Source: JAEKLB01 sp050249235 (GTDB lineage: Bacteria > Actinomycetota > Acidimicrobiia > Acidimicrobiales > CADCSY01). Taken from it: a DNA stretch of 24,100 nt. The stretch covers positions 1-24,100 of the forward strand of contig JBFWQW010000035.1 in NCBI GenBank assembly GCA_050249235.1, in the 5' to 3' direction. The first letter of the stretch is position 1, and each line of letters opens with the position of its first letter. Below the pieces are notes generated by a model. The model was not told where the DNA came from and made no database searches. It was given only the letters and a program-made list of their open reading frames with translations. Positions 5,684-14,048 of this stretch are shown here, piece by piece. A program made the position numbers and the translations under genes.

Positions 5684-6148
5684 TCAGCCGGCTGCGCCCC
5701 GCACCAGGTTGGCCAGCGTGGCCTCGATGCTCGTGATCGTGCGGGCCTTCATGGCCTCGACCTGCTCGTCGGTCATCTGCGACATCCGCTCGTGGAGGCG
5801 GACGATCCGCCACGACTCCTCGATCTCCGTGCCCCCGTCGACGGGGCGGAACACGTAGCCCCACCGGGTGGTGCCCTCGGACTCGCCGCCCACCACCCAG
5901 GCCAGCTCCTCGCCCGGGGTGGCGGCCACGATCTCGCAGTGCGTCTCCCACTCCCGTTCGCCGGCGACGTTCCTGCCCGTGAACCACGAGCCCACCGTCG
6001 GCCCGGCCCCGTCGTCCCACGTGCAGACCTTGCAGACCGGGCTCCACTCCCCCATCCGGGTGAGGTCGGCGAGCATGGCGTAGGCCTCGAGGGGCTCGGC
6101 GGCGACGGTGGCGGACCGGGTGATGTGCAGCTCGGCGAGATCGACCAT
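5684..6148 (-). CDS. SRPBCC / polyketide cyclase-like ligand-binding protein
   Basis: A 154-residue START/Bet-v1-fold protein. The pattern LHITRSATVAAEPLEAYAML (7-26), a GEWSPVC turn (33-39), a W-F-T-G-R-N strand (55-60), G-Y-V-F-R-P (97-102) and a long C-terminal amphipathic helix is typical of the actinobacterial SRPBCC family. Members bind hydrophobic ligands, but function is rarely known. The start is ATG 6148; TAGGGT ends 6 nt upstream, indicating a leaderless mRNA. It heads a minus-strand group with the nitroreductase and two crotonases and diverges from the phosphatase-like gene. A role in handling a hydrophobic substrate of that group is possible but only contextual. Confidence 0.88.
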   Translation of the reverse strand: MVDLAELHITRSATVAAEPLEAYAMLADLTRMGEWSPVCKVCTWDDGAGPTVGSWFTGRNVAGEREWETHCEIVAATPGEELAWVVGGESEGTTRWGYVFRPVDGGTEIEESWRIVRLHERMSQMTDEQVEAMKARTITSIEATLANLVRGAAG

Positions 6149-6154
6149 CCGGCG

Positions 6155-6160
6155 ACCCTA
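6155..6160 (-). promoter_or_regulatory. -10 box for leaderless SRPBCC gene
   Basis: TAGGGT on the minus strand, 6 nt before ATG 6148, the same geometry as the next gene downstream. Confidence 0.5.
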
Positions 6161-6217
6161 GGGGCCCGGCGCCGCGGCCCGACGACCCGGCGACCCGACG
6201 ACTGGCATCATCGGCCG

Positions 6218-6784
6218 ATGGCAGGCGGCCCCAGGCTGGGTCTGACGACGTCGATGCTGACGGTCTGCCCGACCTGCGGGGTCGGCTGGCCCGAAGGGGG
6301 CGAGCCGACCTGCACCGATCCCGACGCGCACCCGCACCGGCCGCACGAGGTCCACCGGCACCGGACCCCGGTGACATTGCCGGGCGGCGCCGAGGTGTGG
6401 GCGGTCTCGTTCGATGCCAACGACCCCTACCGCCGGGACCGCCGGCCCGACCTCGGGCTGTACCTGGACGAGCGGTGGGATCCGCCGTGGGAGCACGCCA
6501 AGACGGCGTGGCCGGACTTCGGGCTCCCGTCGGACGTCGACGGGCTGCGGGCCGAGCTGTCGGCGGTGCTGGCCCGGGCGACGGCGGGCGATCGCGTCGA
6601 GATCGGCTGCCTGGGGGCGCACGGCCGCACGGGCACCGCCCTCGCCTGCCTCGCCATCATCGACGGCGAGGACCCCGGGGGCGCGGTGGCATGGGTGAGG
6701 ACGACCTACTGCGAGCGGGCGATCGAGACTCCCGATCAGGAAGCGTTCGTCCGCGCCTTCCGGGCGCGGCCGCCGGCACCCTGA
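6218..6784 (+). CDS. Protein-tyrosine-phosphatase-like protein with N-terminal zinc-ribbon-like motif
   Basis: A 188-residue protein. The P-loop CLGAHGRTGT gives the C-x5-R signature (Cys131, Arg137), followed by a helix. Upstream, WPDFGLP at 98-104 matches the WPD loop of tyrosine phosphatases, with Asp100 as general acid. The order and spacing are those of a complete, active cysteine phosphatase. The N-terminus holds CPTC at 17-20 and Cys32 plus a His-rich segment (38-48), suggesting a small metal site. There is no signal peptide. ATG 6218 is used; ATG 6254, just before the CPTC, is an alternative. CATCAT sits 6 nt before ATG 6218, with no Shine-Dalgarno. Substrate is unknown; a nucleotide or inositol-phosphate substrate cannot be excluded. 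Confidence 0.85.
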   Translation: MAGGPRLGLTTSMLTVCPTCGVGWPEGGEPTCTDPDAHPHRPHEVHRHRTPVTLPGGAEVWAVSFDANDPYRRDRRPDLGLYLDERWDPPWEHAKTAWPDFGLPSDVDGLRAELSAVLARATAGDRVEIGCLGAHGRTGTALACLAIIDGEDPGGAVAWVRTTYCERAIETPDQEAFVRAFRARPPAP

Positions 6785-6823
6785 CGCCCGGCCCGGGGCC
6801 TGGAGCGTCCCGGCCACGGGCCC

Positions 6824-6847
6824 ACCGCCCTGCCGGTCACCGGCGGT
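6824..6847. terminator. Possible bidirectional terminator
   Basis: ACCGCC (6824-6829) pairs with GGCGGT (6842-6847), and an alternative GCCGGT-C-ACCGGC palindrome lies inside. It is in the 79-bp gap between two convergent genes. There is no T-tract. Confidence 0.3.
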
Positions 6848-6863
6848 CCGCCCGGGGTCACCG

Positions 6864-8495
6864 TCAGGGGTCGACGGCGTGATCCGGGGCCTCGACCAGC
6901 TCCTCGGGGAGAAGCTCGATGTCCGACGGGATGGCGAGGGCGGCGTACACGGCCCCGACGACGGCCAGGACGGCGGCGACCACGAGGGCGATGCGGACCC
7001 CGTGCAGGAAGGCCTCGCCGGCGGCGTCGAGCAGCGCCACCCGGGCCGCGCCCGTGACCGACCGGGCCGCGTCGAGGGCGCCGGTGATCGACTCCCGTCC
7101 CCGGGCCACGACGGCGGCCGGCAGCCCGGCGCCCGGCACCTCGAAGCCGGCCCGGTAGCCCGACGCCGCGATGCTGCCGGTGAGGGCGATGCCGAGCGCC
7201 TGGCCCAGCTGCCTGGTCATCTGGTTGATGGCCGACGCCCCGCCGGCCTTCTCGGGGGGCACCGCCGTCATCACCGCCTCGGTGCTCGCCGGCGTGAAGA
7301 TGCTGAAGGCCAGGGCCATGAGCGCGAACCCGACCCCGAGGTTCAGATAGCCGGACGACACGGTCGTCGTGGCGATGGCGAGCGAGGCGACCGCGATCAG
7401 CCCGGCACCGGCCGCCACCATCCACCGGGCCCCGAAGCGCTCCGTGAGCGCCGGGGCGCGGGGCATGACGAGGAAGTTCATGGTGACGATCGGGCCCGAG
7501 GTCGCCAGCGCCGAGGCCAGGGGTGTGTACCCCTTCACCAGCTGGAGGCTCTGCTGGATCAGGTACATCGAGCCGGTCATGGCCATGAACGCGATCGTCA
7601 TGGCGATGACGGCCGCGCTGAGCTGGGGCGAGCGCAGCGCGGCGAGGTCGAGCATGGGGTCGGCGACCCGCCGCTCCCAGCGCACGAAGGCGACCGCGGC
7701 CAACCCGGCGACGACGAAGCCGCCCGCCACGGCAGGGCTGCGCCACCCCCGGCCGGGGCCCTCGATGACCGACCAGAGCAGGGCGCCGAGGGCGACGGAC
7801 GACAGGGCCGCCCCCAGCAGGTCGAAGCGCCTGGCCGCGTCGGGGTCCTTCGAGGTCGGCACCAGCCAGCGGCCGAGCACCAGCGCGGCCACCACGAAGG
7901 GCACGTTGACGAGGAAGCACGAGCCCCACCAGAAGTGACGCAGCAGCAGGCCGCCGGTGACCGGCCCCACGAAGGCCCCGGCCGCGTTCATGAGCGACCA
8001 GTAGGCGATGGCCCGCCGACGCTCGCGGGCCTCGGTGAAGATGTTGACGAGGATCGAGAGCGTCGAGGGCATCACCAGCGCGGCCCCGATGCCGAGGAGA
8101 CCCCGCCAGGCGATGAGCGCAACCGGCGTCGAGGCCGTCGCCGCGCCCACGGAGGCGAGCAGGAAGACGACGAGCCCGGCGTTCATCACCCCCTTGCGGC
8201 CGAAGCGGTCGCCGAGCTTGCCCCCGGTTAGCAGCAGCCCGGCGAACACGAGCACGTAGGCGTCGACGATCCACTGGAGCTCGGCCGGCGTGGCGTCGAG
8301 GTCCCGCACCAGCGTCGGGATGGCCACGTTCAGGATGCCCGTGTCGATCCCGACGACGAGCAGGCTCAGGCAGAGGACGCCGAGCGCCCACCACCGACGC
8401 TCCGGTGTGGTGGGCGCGGCGTCGATGGGACCACCGTACGGGACGGGACCCGAGCCCGACCCGACCCACTCCGACCGCGGTGGTTCCGCCACCAA
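6864..8495 (-). CDS. MFS multidrug transporter, DHA2 (14-TMS, EmrB/QacA) type
   Basis: A 543-residue proton-driven drug-exporter-type permease. Motif D1-like VVGIDTGILNVAIPTL at 47-62 and motif A GGKLGDRFGRK at 91-101 are clear. A further signature is the helix-5 antiporter region MNAAGAFVGPVTGGLLL (about 169-185). Fourteen hydrophobic segments and a short extracytoplasmic stretch before the last helix fit DHA2. The first codons are TTG then GTG at 8495 and 8492; AAAGG lies a few bases upstream, so either could be used. It is transcribed away from the fused ABC exporter with only 37 bp between starts. No TetR/MarR regulator is adjacent. Substrate is unknown. Confidence 0.93.
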   Translation of the reverse strand: MVAEPPRSEWVGSGSGPVPYGGPIDAAPTTPERRWWALGVLCLSLLVVGIDTGILNVAIPTLVRDLDATPAELQWIVDAYVLVFAGLLLTGGKLGDRFGRKGVMNAGLVVFLLASVGAATASTPVALIAWRGLLGIGAALVMPSTLSILVNIFTEARERRRAIAYWSLMNAAGAFVGPVTGGLLLRHFWWGSCFLVNVPFVVAALVLGRWLVPTSKDPDAARRFDLLGAALSSVALGALLWSVIEGPGRGWRSPAVAGGFVVAGLAAVAFVRWERRVADPMLDLAALRSPQLSAAVIAMTIAFMAMTGSMYLIQQSLQLVKGYTPLASALATSGPIVTMNFLVMPRAPALTERFGARWMVAAGAGLIAVASLAIATTTVSSGYLNLGVGFALMALAFSIFTPASTEAVMTAVPPEKAGGASAINQMTRQLGQALGIALTGSIAASGYRAGFEVPGAGLPAAVVARGRESITGALDAARSVTGAARVALLDAAGEAFLHGVRIALVVAAVLAVVGAVYAALAIPSDIELLPEELVEAPDHAVDP

Positions 8496-8519
8496 ACCTT
8501 TCGCCCACCTAAGGGTCGG

Positions 8520-8525
8520 TAGGCT
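8520..8525 (+). promoter_or_regulatory. -10 box for leaderless ABC exporter gene
   Basis: TAGGCT lies 7 nt before ATG 8533, and no Shine-Dalgarno lies between. Any -35 would reach into the first codons of the divergent MFS gene, so the two promoters must overlap in the 37-bp gap. Confidence 0.45.
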
Positions 8526-8532
8526 TCGACCG

Positions 8533-11500
8533 ATGGGGACGGCACCGGCGCGGCGGATCCTCCCGGCGCCGCCCGGGCGCGGCGGCTGGGTCCGGCGGCT
8601 CCTGCCCTACCTCGCCGCCCACCGGCGAGACGTCGCCGTGTCCCTCTCCGTCGCCGTGGTGGGCCAGGCGATCGCGGCGTCGTCCCCCGTCGTGCAGAAG
8701 GTGCTCGTCGACGACGTGGTCATCCGCCAGGCCCGGCCGCTGGCCCCGTGGCTCACCCTCCTCCTGCTCACGGCGGCCGCCAGCGCGGTCACCTCGTACG
8801 TCCGGCGCTACCGGGGCGGGCGCATCGGCCTCGACGTCCAGTACGACCTGCGCAACGCCGTCTACGAGCACCTCCAGCGGCTCGACTTCGCCCGCCACGA
8901 CGACCTGCGCACCGGCCAGCTCGTCACCCGGGCCAACAGCGACATCGCCCTGGTGCAGGGCTTCTTCGCCCAGCTGCCGATGACGGTCGGCAACCTCGTG
9001 CTCTTCGTCGTGGCCCTGTGGTTCATGCTGCGGGCCTCGGTGCCCATGACGCTGCTGGTGCTGCTCAGCGTGCCGAGCCTCGGGATCCTCTCCGCCCGCC
9101 TCCGCCGGGTCCTCTTCCCCGCCAGCTGGGACAGCCAGCAGCGCCAGGCCGAGATGGGCGGCGTGGTCGAGGAGGCCGTCACCGGCGCGCGGGTGGTGAA
9201 GGCCTTCGGTCAGGAGCGCTACGAGATGGCGCGGCTGGAAGGCGCCGCCACCTCCCTCTACCGGTCCCGCCTCCGGCTGATCCGGCTGACGGCCCGCTTC
9301 AACCCGACCATGCAGGCGATCCCCACCTTCGCCCAGCTCGGCGTCATGGCCCTCGGCGGCTACGGCGTGATCCGCGGCGACCTCACGCTCGGCACGTACC
9401 TGCTCTTCTCGAACTACCTGGTGCAGCTGCTGGCGCCGGTCCGGATGATGTCCGGGCTGCTGAGCATGGGCCAGCAGGCGCGGGCCGGGGCCGAGCGGGT
9501 GCTCGAGATCCTCGACTCGAACCCCCTCGTCCGCCCCGGGACCGGCGTGCTGCCGCGGCTCCGGGGCGAGGTCGTCCTCGACCGCGTCACCTTCGGCTAC
9601 CTGCGCTCCGAGCCGGTGCTGCGCGACTTCTCGCTGACGATCGCCTCCGGCGAGCGGGTGGCGCTCGTCGGCGCGTCGGGCTCGGGGAAGTCGACCGTGG
9701 CCCTGCTCATCCCCCGCTTCTACGACGTGACCGCCGGTGCCGTCCGACTCGACGGGGTCGACGTGCGGGGCGTGACGTTCGAATCGCTGCGCCGGCAGGT
9801 CGGCGTGGTGTTCGAGGAGAGCTTCCTGTTCTCGGCGGACGTCCGGGCCAACATCGCCTACGGGCGCCCCGACGCCACCGACGCGGAGGTCGAGGCCGCG
9901 GCCCGGGCCGCCGAGGCCCACGACTTCATCGTCGAGCTGCCCGACGGCTACCGGACGCTCGTCGGCGAGCGGGGCCTCACCCTCTCCGGCGGCCAGCGCC
10001 AGCGCATCACCCTGGCCCGGGCCATCCTCACCGATCCGGCCGTGCTCGTCCTCGACGATGCCACCTCGTCGATCGACGCCCACACCGAGGAGGAGATCCA
10101 CGGCTCCCTCCGCCGGATCATGGCCGGGCGGACGACGCTGCTCGTCGCCCACCGGCGATCGACGCTCCGGCTGGCCGACCGGATCGTAGTGGTCGACGGC
10201 GGCCGCCCCGTCGCCGACGGCACCCACGAGGAGCTGCTGGCGTCGTCGGCCGTCTACCGCACGTTGCTCTCCGGCGGCGACGACCTGGACGGCGGTGTCG
10301 ACGGCGGTGTCGACGGCGGTGTCGACGGCGGTGTCGACGGCGGCGGTGAGGCCGGCGCCGTCGGGGTGGGCCGGGAGGGGCGGGGCCTCGGCGCCGAGGT
10401 CGCACCCGGCGGTGGCGCCACCCGGGCCGGGGCGGCGACCCCGCTGTGGCCCGACGACGCCCCGCCGGCCCGGGTCGCGGCCGGGGCCGGCACCGTCCTC
10501 TCCGGGCTGGGGTTCGGTGCCGGCGGCGGCCTCGGCGGGCCAGGCACCGGGGCCCGGCGGGCCGCGGCCGCCAACCCCGGGGACCTCGCCGAGCGGATCG
10601 CCGCCCTGCCCCCGGCCACCGGCGATCCGGACGTCGACCTGGCCCGGGAGACCTCGCCCGAGGCCCGGTTCTCGCTCCGGCGGTTCGTCGGTCCCTTCCG
10701 GCGGTCGCTGGCGATCGCCTTCGTGCTGGTGTGCGTCGACTCCGGCACGACCATGCTCGGGCCGACGATCGTGCGCAAGGCGGTCGACGACGGCATGACG
10801 GCCGGGGCCACGGACGCGCTGTGGACCTGGTGCCTCGTGTTCGCGCTCGTGCAGGCCGTCAGCTGGGCCAACGCCTACCTCCAGGCCAGGCAGACCGGGC
10901 GCACGGCCGAGCGGATGCTCTTCGCCCTCCGCAACCGCATCTTCGCCCACCTCCAGCGGCTCTCGATGGACTACTACGACCGCGAGCTCACCGGCCGGAT
11001 CATGACCCGCATGACCACGGACATCGACGCCCTGGCCAACCTGCTCCAGACCGGCCTGCTCAACGCCGTCGCCAGCCTCCTCCAGTTCGCGATCGTGTTC
11101 GCCATCCTCCTGTCGATGAACGTGCAGCTGGCGCTCATCGTGATGGTGATCGTGCCCCCGCTGGCGGTGGCCACCGTGGTGTTCAGGCGGGCGTCGTCCC
11201 ACGCCTACACGACGGCTCGCGAGCGGGTCGCGATCGTCAACGCCGACCTCCAAGAGAGCCTCAACGGCGTGCGGGTGACGCAGTCGCTGGCCCGCGAGGA
11301 CCACAACGCCGGGCACTTCCGCTCCATCGCCGCCGACCTCCTCGACGCCAGGGTCCGGTCGGTCCGCCTCCAGGCGGTGTTCTTCCCGTTCGTCCAGTTC
11401 ACCTCGGTGGCCGCCACCGCCATCGTGCTCGGCGTCGGCTCGGTGCTCGTCCAACGCGACGCCCTCACCACCGGCGAGGTCATCGCCTTCGTCCTCTACC

Positions 11501-12468
11501 TCACCCAGGTCTTCCAGCCGGTGCAGCAGCTCTCGCAGGTGTTCGACCAGTGGCAGCAGGCCCGCGTGTCGCTCCGGCGCATCGACGAGCTGCTCCGCAC
11601 GGCGTCGGGCACCCCCGAGATCGCCGACCCCGTCGAGCCCGGCCGGCTCCGGGGGGCGCTGGCCCTCGAGGGAGTGCGGTTCCGCTACGCCAACACGGTC
11701 CACGACGCGCTCCGGGGCGTCGACCTGGTCGTGCCGGCCGGCCAGGTCGTGGCGCTCGTGGGCGCCACCGGCGCCGGCAAGTCGACCGTCGTCAAGCTGG
11801 TGGCCCGCTTCTACGACCCCACCGAGGGACGGGTCACCGTCGACGGCATCGACCTCCGCCACCTGTCCCTCGCCGGCTTCCGGCGCCAGCTCGGCTACGT
11901 GCCACAGGAGCCGTTCCTCTTCTCCGGGACCATCGCCGAGAACATCGCCTACGGTCGACCCGGGGCGTCGAGGGAGGCGATCGAGGCCGCGGCCCGCGCC
12001 GTCGGCGCCGACGAGCTGGTCGCCGGGCTGCCCCACGGCTACCTCACGCCCGTCACCGAGCGGGGCCGCTCCCTGTCGGCCGGGCAGCGCCAGCTGGTGT
12101 GCCTGGCCCGGGCCCGGCTCGTCGACCCGGCCGTGCTGATCCTCGACGAGGCCACCGCCAACCTAGACCTCGCCACCGAGCGGCGGGTGCAGCGGGCCAT
12201 GGGCGCGCTGGCGGAGGGGCGCACCACCCTCCTGATCGCCCACCGCCTCCAGACGGCCCGCACCGCCGACCGCATCGTACTGCTCGACCACGGCCGGGTG
12301 GCCGAGGACGGCACCCACGACGAGCTGGTCGCCCGGGGCGGCCTCTACGCCCGGCTCTGGGCGTCGTTCCGCCTCGCCGAGAACGTGCCAGCCGAGGACC
12401 TGCCGGCCGAGGACCTGCCGGCCGAGGACCTGCCGGCCGAGGACCTGGCCGAGGTGCCGACCACCTGA
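8533..12468 (+). CDS. Fused heterodimer-type ABC exporter (TMD-NBD-TMD-NBD)
   Basis: A 1311-residue type IV ABC exporter carrying both half-transporters. TMD1 is about 20-325. NBD1 has Walker A GASGSGKST 380-388, LSGGQ 484-488, Walker B with Asp509 in place of the catalytic Glu, and His540. TMD2 is about 713-1010. NBD2 has Walker A GATGAGKST 1077-1085, LSAGQ 1181-1185, Walker B Glu1206 and His1237. Asp509 plus the altered signature of NBD2 fall in the same ATP site. One site is thus degenerate and one competent, as known for heterodimeric drug exporters such as TM287/288. The inter-half linker contains four DGGV repeats (586-601) and a Gly/Ala-rich stretch. The C-terminus has AEDLP repeats (from 1287). 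It is probably leaderless. Substrate unknown, likely lipid or drug. Confidence 0.95.
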   Translation: MGTAPARRILPAPPGRGGWVRRLLPYLAAHRRDVAVSLSVAVVGQAIAASSPVVQKVLVDDVVIRQARPLAPWLTLLLLTAAASAVTSYVRRYRGGRIGLDVQYDLRNAVYEHLQRLDFARHDDLRTGQLVTRANSDIALVQGFFAQLPMTVGNLVLFVVALWFMLRASVPMTLLVLLSVPSLGILSARLRRVLFPASWDSQQRQAEMGGVVEEAVTGARVVKAFGQERYEMARLEGAATSLYRSRLRLIRLTARFNPTMQAIPTFAQLGVMALGGYGVIRGDLTLGTYLLFSNYLVQLLAPVRMMSGLLSMGQQARAGAERVLEILDSNPLVRPGTGVLPRLRGEVVLDRVTFGYLRSEPVLRDFSLTIASGERVALVGASGSGKSTVALLIPRFYDVTAGAVRLDGVDVRGVTFESLRRQVGVVFEESFLFSADVRANIAYGRPDATDAEVEAAARAAEAHDFIVELPDGYRTLVGERGLTLSGGQRQRITLARAILTDPAVLVLDDATSSIDAHTEEEIHGSLRRIMAGRTTLLVAHRRSTLRLADRIVVVDGGRPVADGTHEELLASSAVYRTLLSGGDDLDGGVDGGVDGGVDGGVDGGGEAGAVGVGREGRGLGAEVAPGGGATRAGAATPLWPDDAPPARVAAGAGTVLSGLGFGAGGGLGGPGTGARRAAAANPGDLAERIAALPPATGDPDVDLARETSPEARFSLRRFVGPFRRSLAIAFVLVCVDSGTTMLGPTIVRKAVDDGMTAGATDALWTWCLVFALVQAVSWANAYLQARQTGRTAERMLFALRNRIFAHLQRLSMDYYDRELTGRIMTRMTTDIDALANLLQTGLLNAVASLLQFAIVFAILLSMNVQLALIVMVIVPPLAVATVVFRRASSHAYTTARERVAIVNADLQESLNGVRVTQSLAREDHNAGHFRSIAADLLDARVRSVRLQAVFFPFVQFTSVAATAIVLGVGSVLVQRDALTTGEVIAFVLYLTQVFQPVQQLSQVFDQWQQARVSLRRIDELLRTASGTPEIADPVEPGRLRGALALEGVRFRYANTVHDALRGVDLVVPAGQVVALVGATGAGKSTVVKLVARFYDPTEGRVTVDGIDLRHLSLAGFRRQLGYVPQEPFLFSGTIAENIAYGRPGASREAIEAAARAVGADELVAGLPHGYLTPVTERGRSLSAGQRQLVCLARARLVDPAVLILDEATANLDLATERRVQRAMGALAEGRTTLLIAHRLQTARTADRIVLLDHGRVAEDGTHDELVARGGLYARLWASFRLAENVPAEDLPAEDLPAEDLPAEDLAEVPTT
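10288..10335 (+). repeat. Four exact 12-bp repeats in the ABC linker
   Basis: The unit GACGGCGGTGTC occurs four times without change and in frame, encoding (DGGV)4, followed by a degenerate fifth unit. It lengthens the flexible linker between NBD1 and TMD2 and could change copy number by slippage without shifting the frame. Confidence 0.9.
12391..12447 (+). repeat. In-frame 15-bp repeats at the ABC C-terminus
   Basis: GCCGAGGACCTGCCG occurs three times exactly, plus a partial fourth copy, encoding (AEDLP)3-AEDL at the end of the exporter. This gives an acidic, variable-length tail. Confidence 0.9.
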
Positions 12469-12510
12469 TGTCGCGTGCCCTCCCCGTCGCCGGCTTGCTA
12501 CGAAGGCCGG

Positions 12511-12981
12511 ATGGCGACCACCCACCGCTACCGGGTCACGCTGGCCTGGTCGGGCTCGACCGGGGTCGGCTACCAGGCCTACGACCGGCGCCACGCCGGC
12601 GCCACCGTGCCCCCGTCGGTGGCCGTCGCCCTCTCGGCCGACCCCGCCTTCCGGGGCGACACCTCGGGACTCAACCCCGAGCAGCTGGTCGTGCTGGCCG
12701 CGTCGTCGTGCCAGCTCCTCAGCTTCCTCGCCGTGGCGGCCAAGGCCCGCATCGACGTGGTCGGCTACGAGGACGACGCCGAGGGCGTGATGGCGGAGGA
12801 CGACCCGCCCCTGCGCCTGGTGCGGATCGACCTCCGGCCCGTGATCACGCTGGCCGCCCCGGCCGCCGCCGGCCGGGTCGAGCGCCTGGTCGGGCTGGCC
12901 CACGACGAGTGCTACGTCGCCAACAGCCTTCGCACCGAGATCGTGGTCACCCCCACCGTCCTCACCGCCCCGACGGCCTGA
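12511..12981 (+). CDS. OsmC family peroxiredoxin-like protein
   Basis: A 156-residue protein with the two OsmC/Ohr-type cysteines: Cys67 in AASSCQLLSFL and Cys134 in HDECYVANSL. In characterised members these reduce organic hydroperoxides. The order of beta-rich N-terminus, long helix with the first Cys, and the HxxCxxAN motif is complete. ATG 12511 is chosen because homology begins there and GAAGG lies a few bases upstream. An earlier GTG would add only 12 unlikely residues. It follows the ABC exporter by 42 bp and may share its transcript. Some OsmC members act in other thiol chemistry, so peroxidase activity is probable, not shown. Confidence 0.92.
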   Translation: MATTHRYRVTLAWSGSTGVGYQAYDRRHAGATVPPSVAVALSADPAFRGDTSGLNPEQLVVLAASSCQLLSFLAVAAKARIDVVGYEDDAEGVMAEDDPPLRLVRIDLRPVITLAAPAAAGRVERLVGLAHDECYVANSLRTEIVVTPTVLTAPTA

Positions 12982-12993
12982 CCCGGAAGCCGG

Positions 12994-13027
12994 CCGGGTC
13001 AGCCGGGGTCAGCGCCGGCCGACCCGG
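12994..13027. terminator. Hairpin between convergent genes
   Basis: CCGGGTC (12994-13000) pairs with GACCCGG (13021-13027) across a 20-nt GC-rich loop, directly between the stop codons of the OsmC-like and SDR genes. It may serve both. Confidence 0.35.
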
Positions 13028-13933
13028 TCAGCTCCCGGCGGAGGGCATCCAGCCCCGCCGCCCCAGCTCGGGGTGCAGCACGTCGTCGCTCCAGAGGATC
13101 TGGCCCGTCATCACGTCGGGCGAGGCCAGCGCCACCCGCACGGTAGCCTCGGCGAAGTCCTCAGGGCTGGCCCAGTCGGTGATGCCGGGCGCGGCGACGA
13201 GGTTGCCGGGCGTGAGCACGGGCTCGGACGGGAGGAGGGCGTTCACCGTGATCCCGTGGGCGGCCATCTCGAAGGCCACCGTCTGGGTCAGGTGGTGCAT
13301 GGCCGCCTTGTTGCCGCCGTAGGCCAGGCTGCCGATCCCCGACCGCTCGTACGGACCCTCGCCCGGCACGAAGGCGGCCTGGGAGCTGATGTTGACGATC
13401 GCACCGCGGCCGGCGGCGATCATGTCCGGGAGCACCAGCTGCATGAGCCGGTAGGTCGCGAACAGCCCGATCTCGAAGTGCAGGCGGAAGCCCTTCAGCG
13501 GGAAGTCGGCGAACGACCCCCGCCCGAGGCCCGACCCCGGCCGGGGCGTGGCCGGCGCGGCCGGCGCGGCCGGCACCGGGGCGGCGGCCCGGTCGGTCGA
13601 GGGGGGACGGCCCGGGATGGTGAGGGCGGCGTTGTTGACGAGGAGGTCGATGGGCCCGAGCGCGGCCCTGGCCTCGTCGACGAGGCGCTCGACGTCGGCC
13701 GGGTCGGCGAGGTCGGCGGCCACGGCCACGGCCCGCCCGCCCCCGGCCTCGATGGCCGCCACCGTCTCGTGGACGGTGCCCGGCATGCGGGGATCCCAGA
13801 CGGCCTCGGTCCGGGCCACCACGGCCACGGCCGCGCCCTCGCGGCCGAAGGCCTCGGCGATCGCCCGGCCGAGGCCGCGGCTGGCCCCGGTCACGATCGC
13901 GGTCCGGCCGGCCAGGCGCTGCTCCTGCTCCAC
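13028..13933 (-). CDS. Short-chain dehydrogenase/reductase with low-complexity insertion
   Basis: A 301-residue classical SDR. The NAD(P) glycine motif TGASRGLG is at 15-22, NNAA at 100-103, the active-site serine region ISSQ at 182-185, and Y205-x3-K209. A Pro/Ala-rich insertion (about 111-137) separates NNAA from the substrate region; other SDRs have only a short loop there. GTG 13933 is preferred over GTG 13960 because GGGAGGGG lies 6 nt upstream of it. The C-terminus (VLHPELGRRGWMP) differs from fatty-acid reductases. It diverges from the LLM oxidoreductase, sharing a 115-bp control region. Substrate unknown. Confidence 0.92.
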   Translation of the reverse strand: MEQEQRLAGRTAIVTGASRGLGRAIAEAFGREGAAVAVVARTEAVWDPRMPGTVHETVAAIEAGGGRAVAVAADLADPADVERLVDEARAALGPIDLLVNNAALTIPGRPPSTDRAAAPVPAAPAAPATPRPGSGLGRGSFADFPLKGFRLHFEIGLFATYRLMQLVLPDMIAAGRGAIVNISSQAAFVPGEGPYERSGIGSLAYGGNKAAMHHLTQTVAFEMAAHGITVNALLPSEPVLTPGNLVAAPGITDWASPEDFAEATVRVALASPDVMTGQILWSDDVLHPELGRRGWMPSAGS

Positions 13934-14048
13934 GGATCCCCTCCCCGTCGGCGACGCCACGTCGGTCCGACGCTACGCAACGCCGGCGGGGGACCCGACC
14001 GGTGGGCCAGACTCGGGCCGTGCTCCTCCCGACCCGAACCGCCAACCG

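Noticed and set aside
5656..5690. GGCCCGGCC iterations between the SRPBCC and nitroreductase-family genes
   Set aside because: Short GC-rich iterations are common in this background. They were not treated as a distinct element because the promoter box for the downstream gene lies beside, not within, them.
8509..12036. A long open frame antisense to the ABC exporter
   Set aside because: It is the mirror of a strongly biased GC-rich gene. Its translation is low-complexity Asp/Glu/His/Gly sequence, while the plus strand shows full ABC motifs.
10446..13322. A long plus-frame shadow through the second half of the ABC exporter and the OsmC-like gene
   Set aside because: Arg/Pro/Gly-rich translation without domains, overlapping two well-supported genes in another frame.
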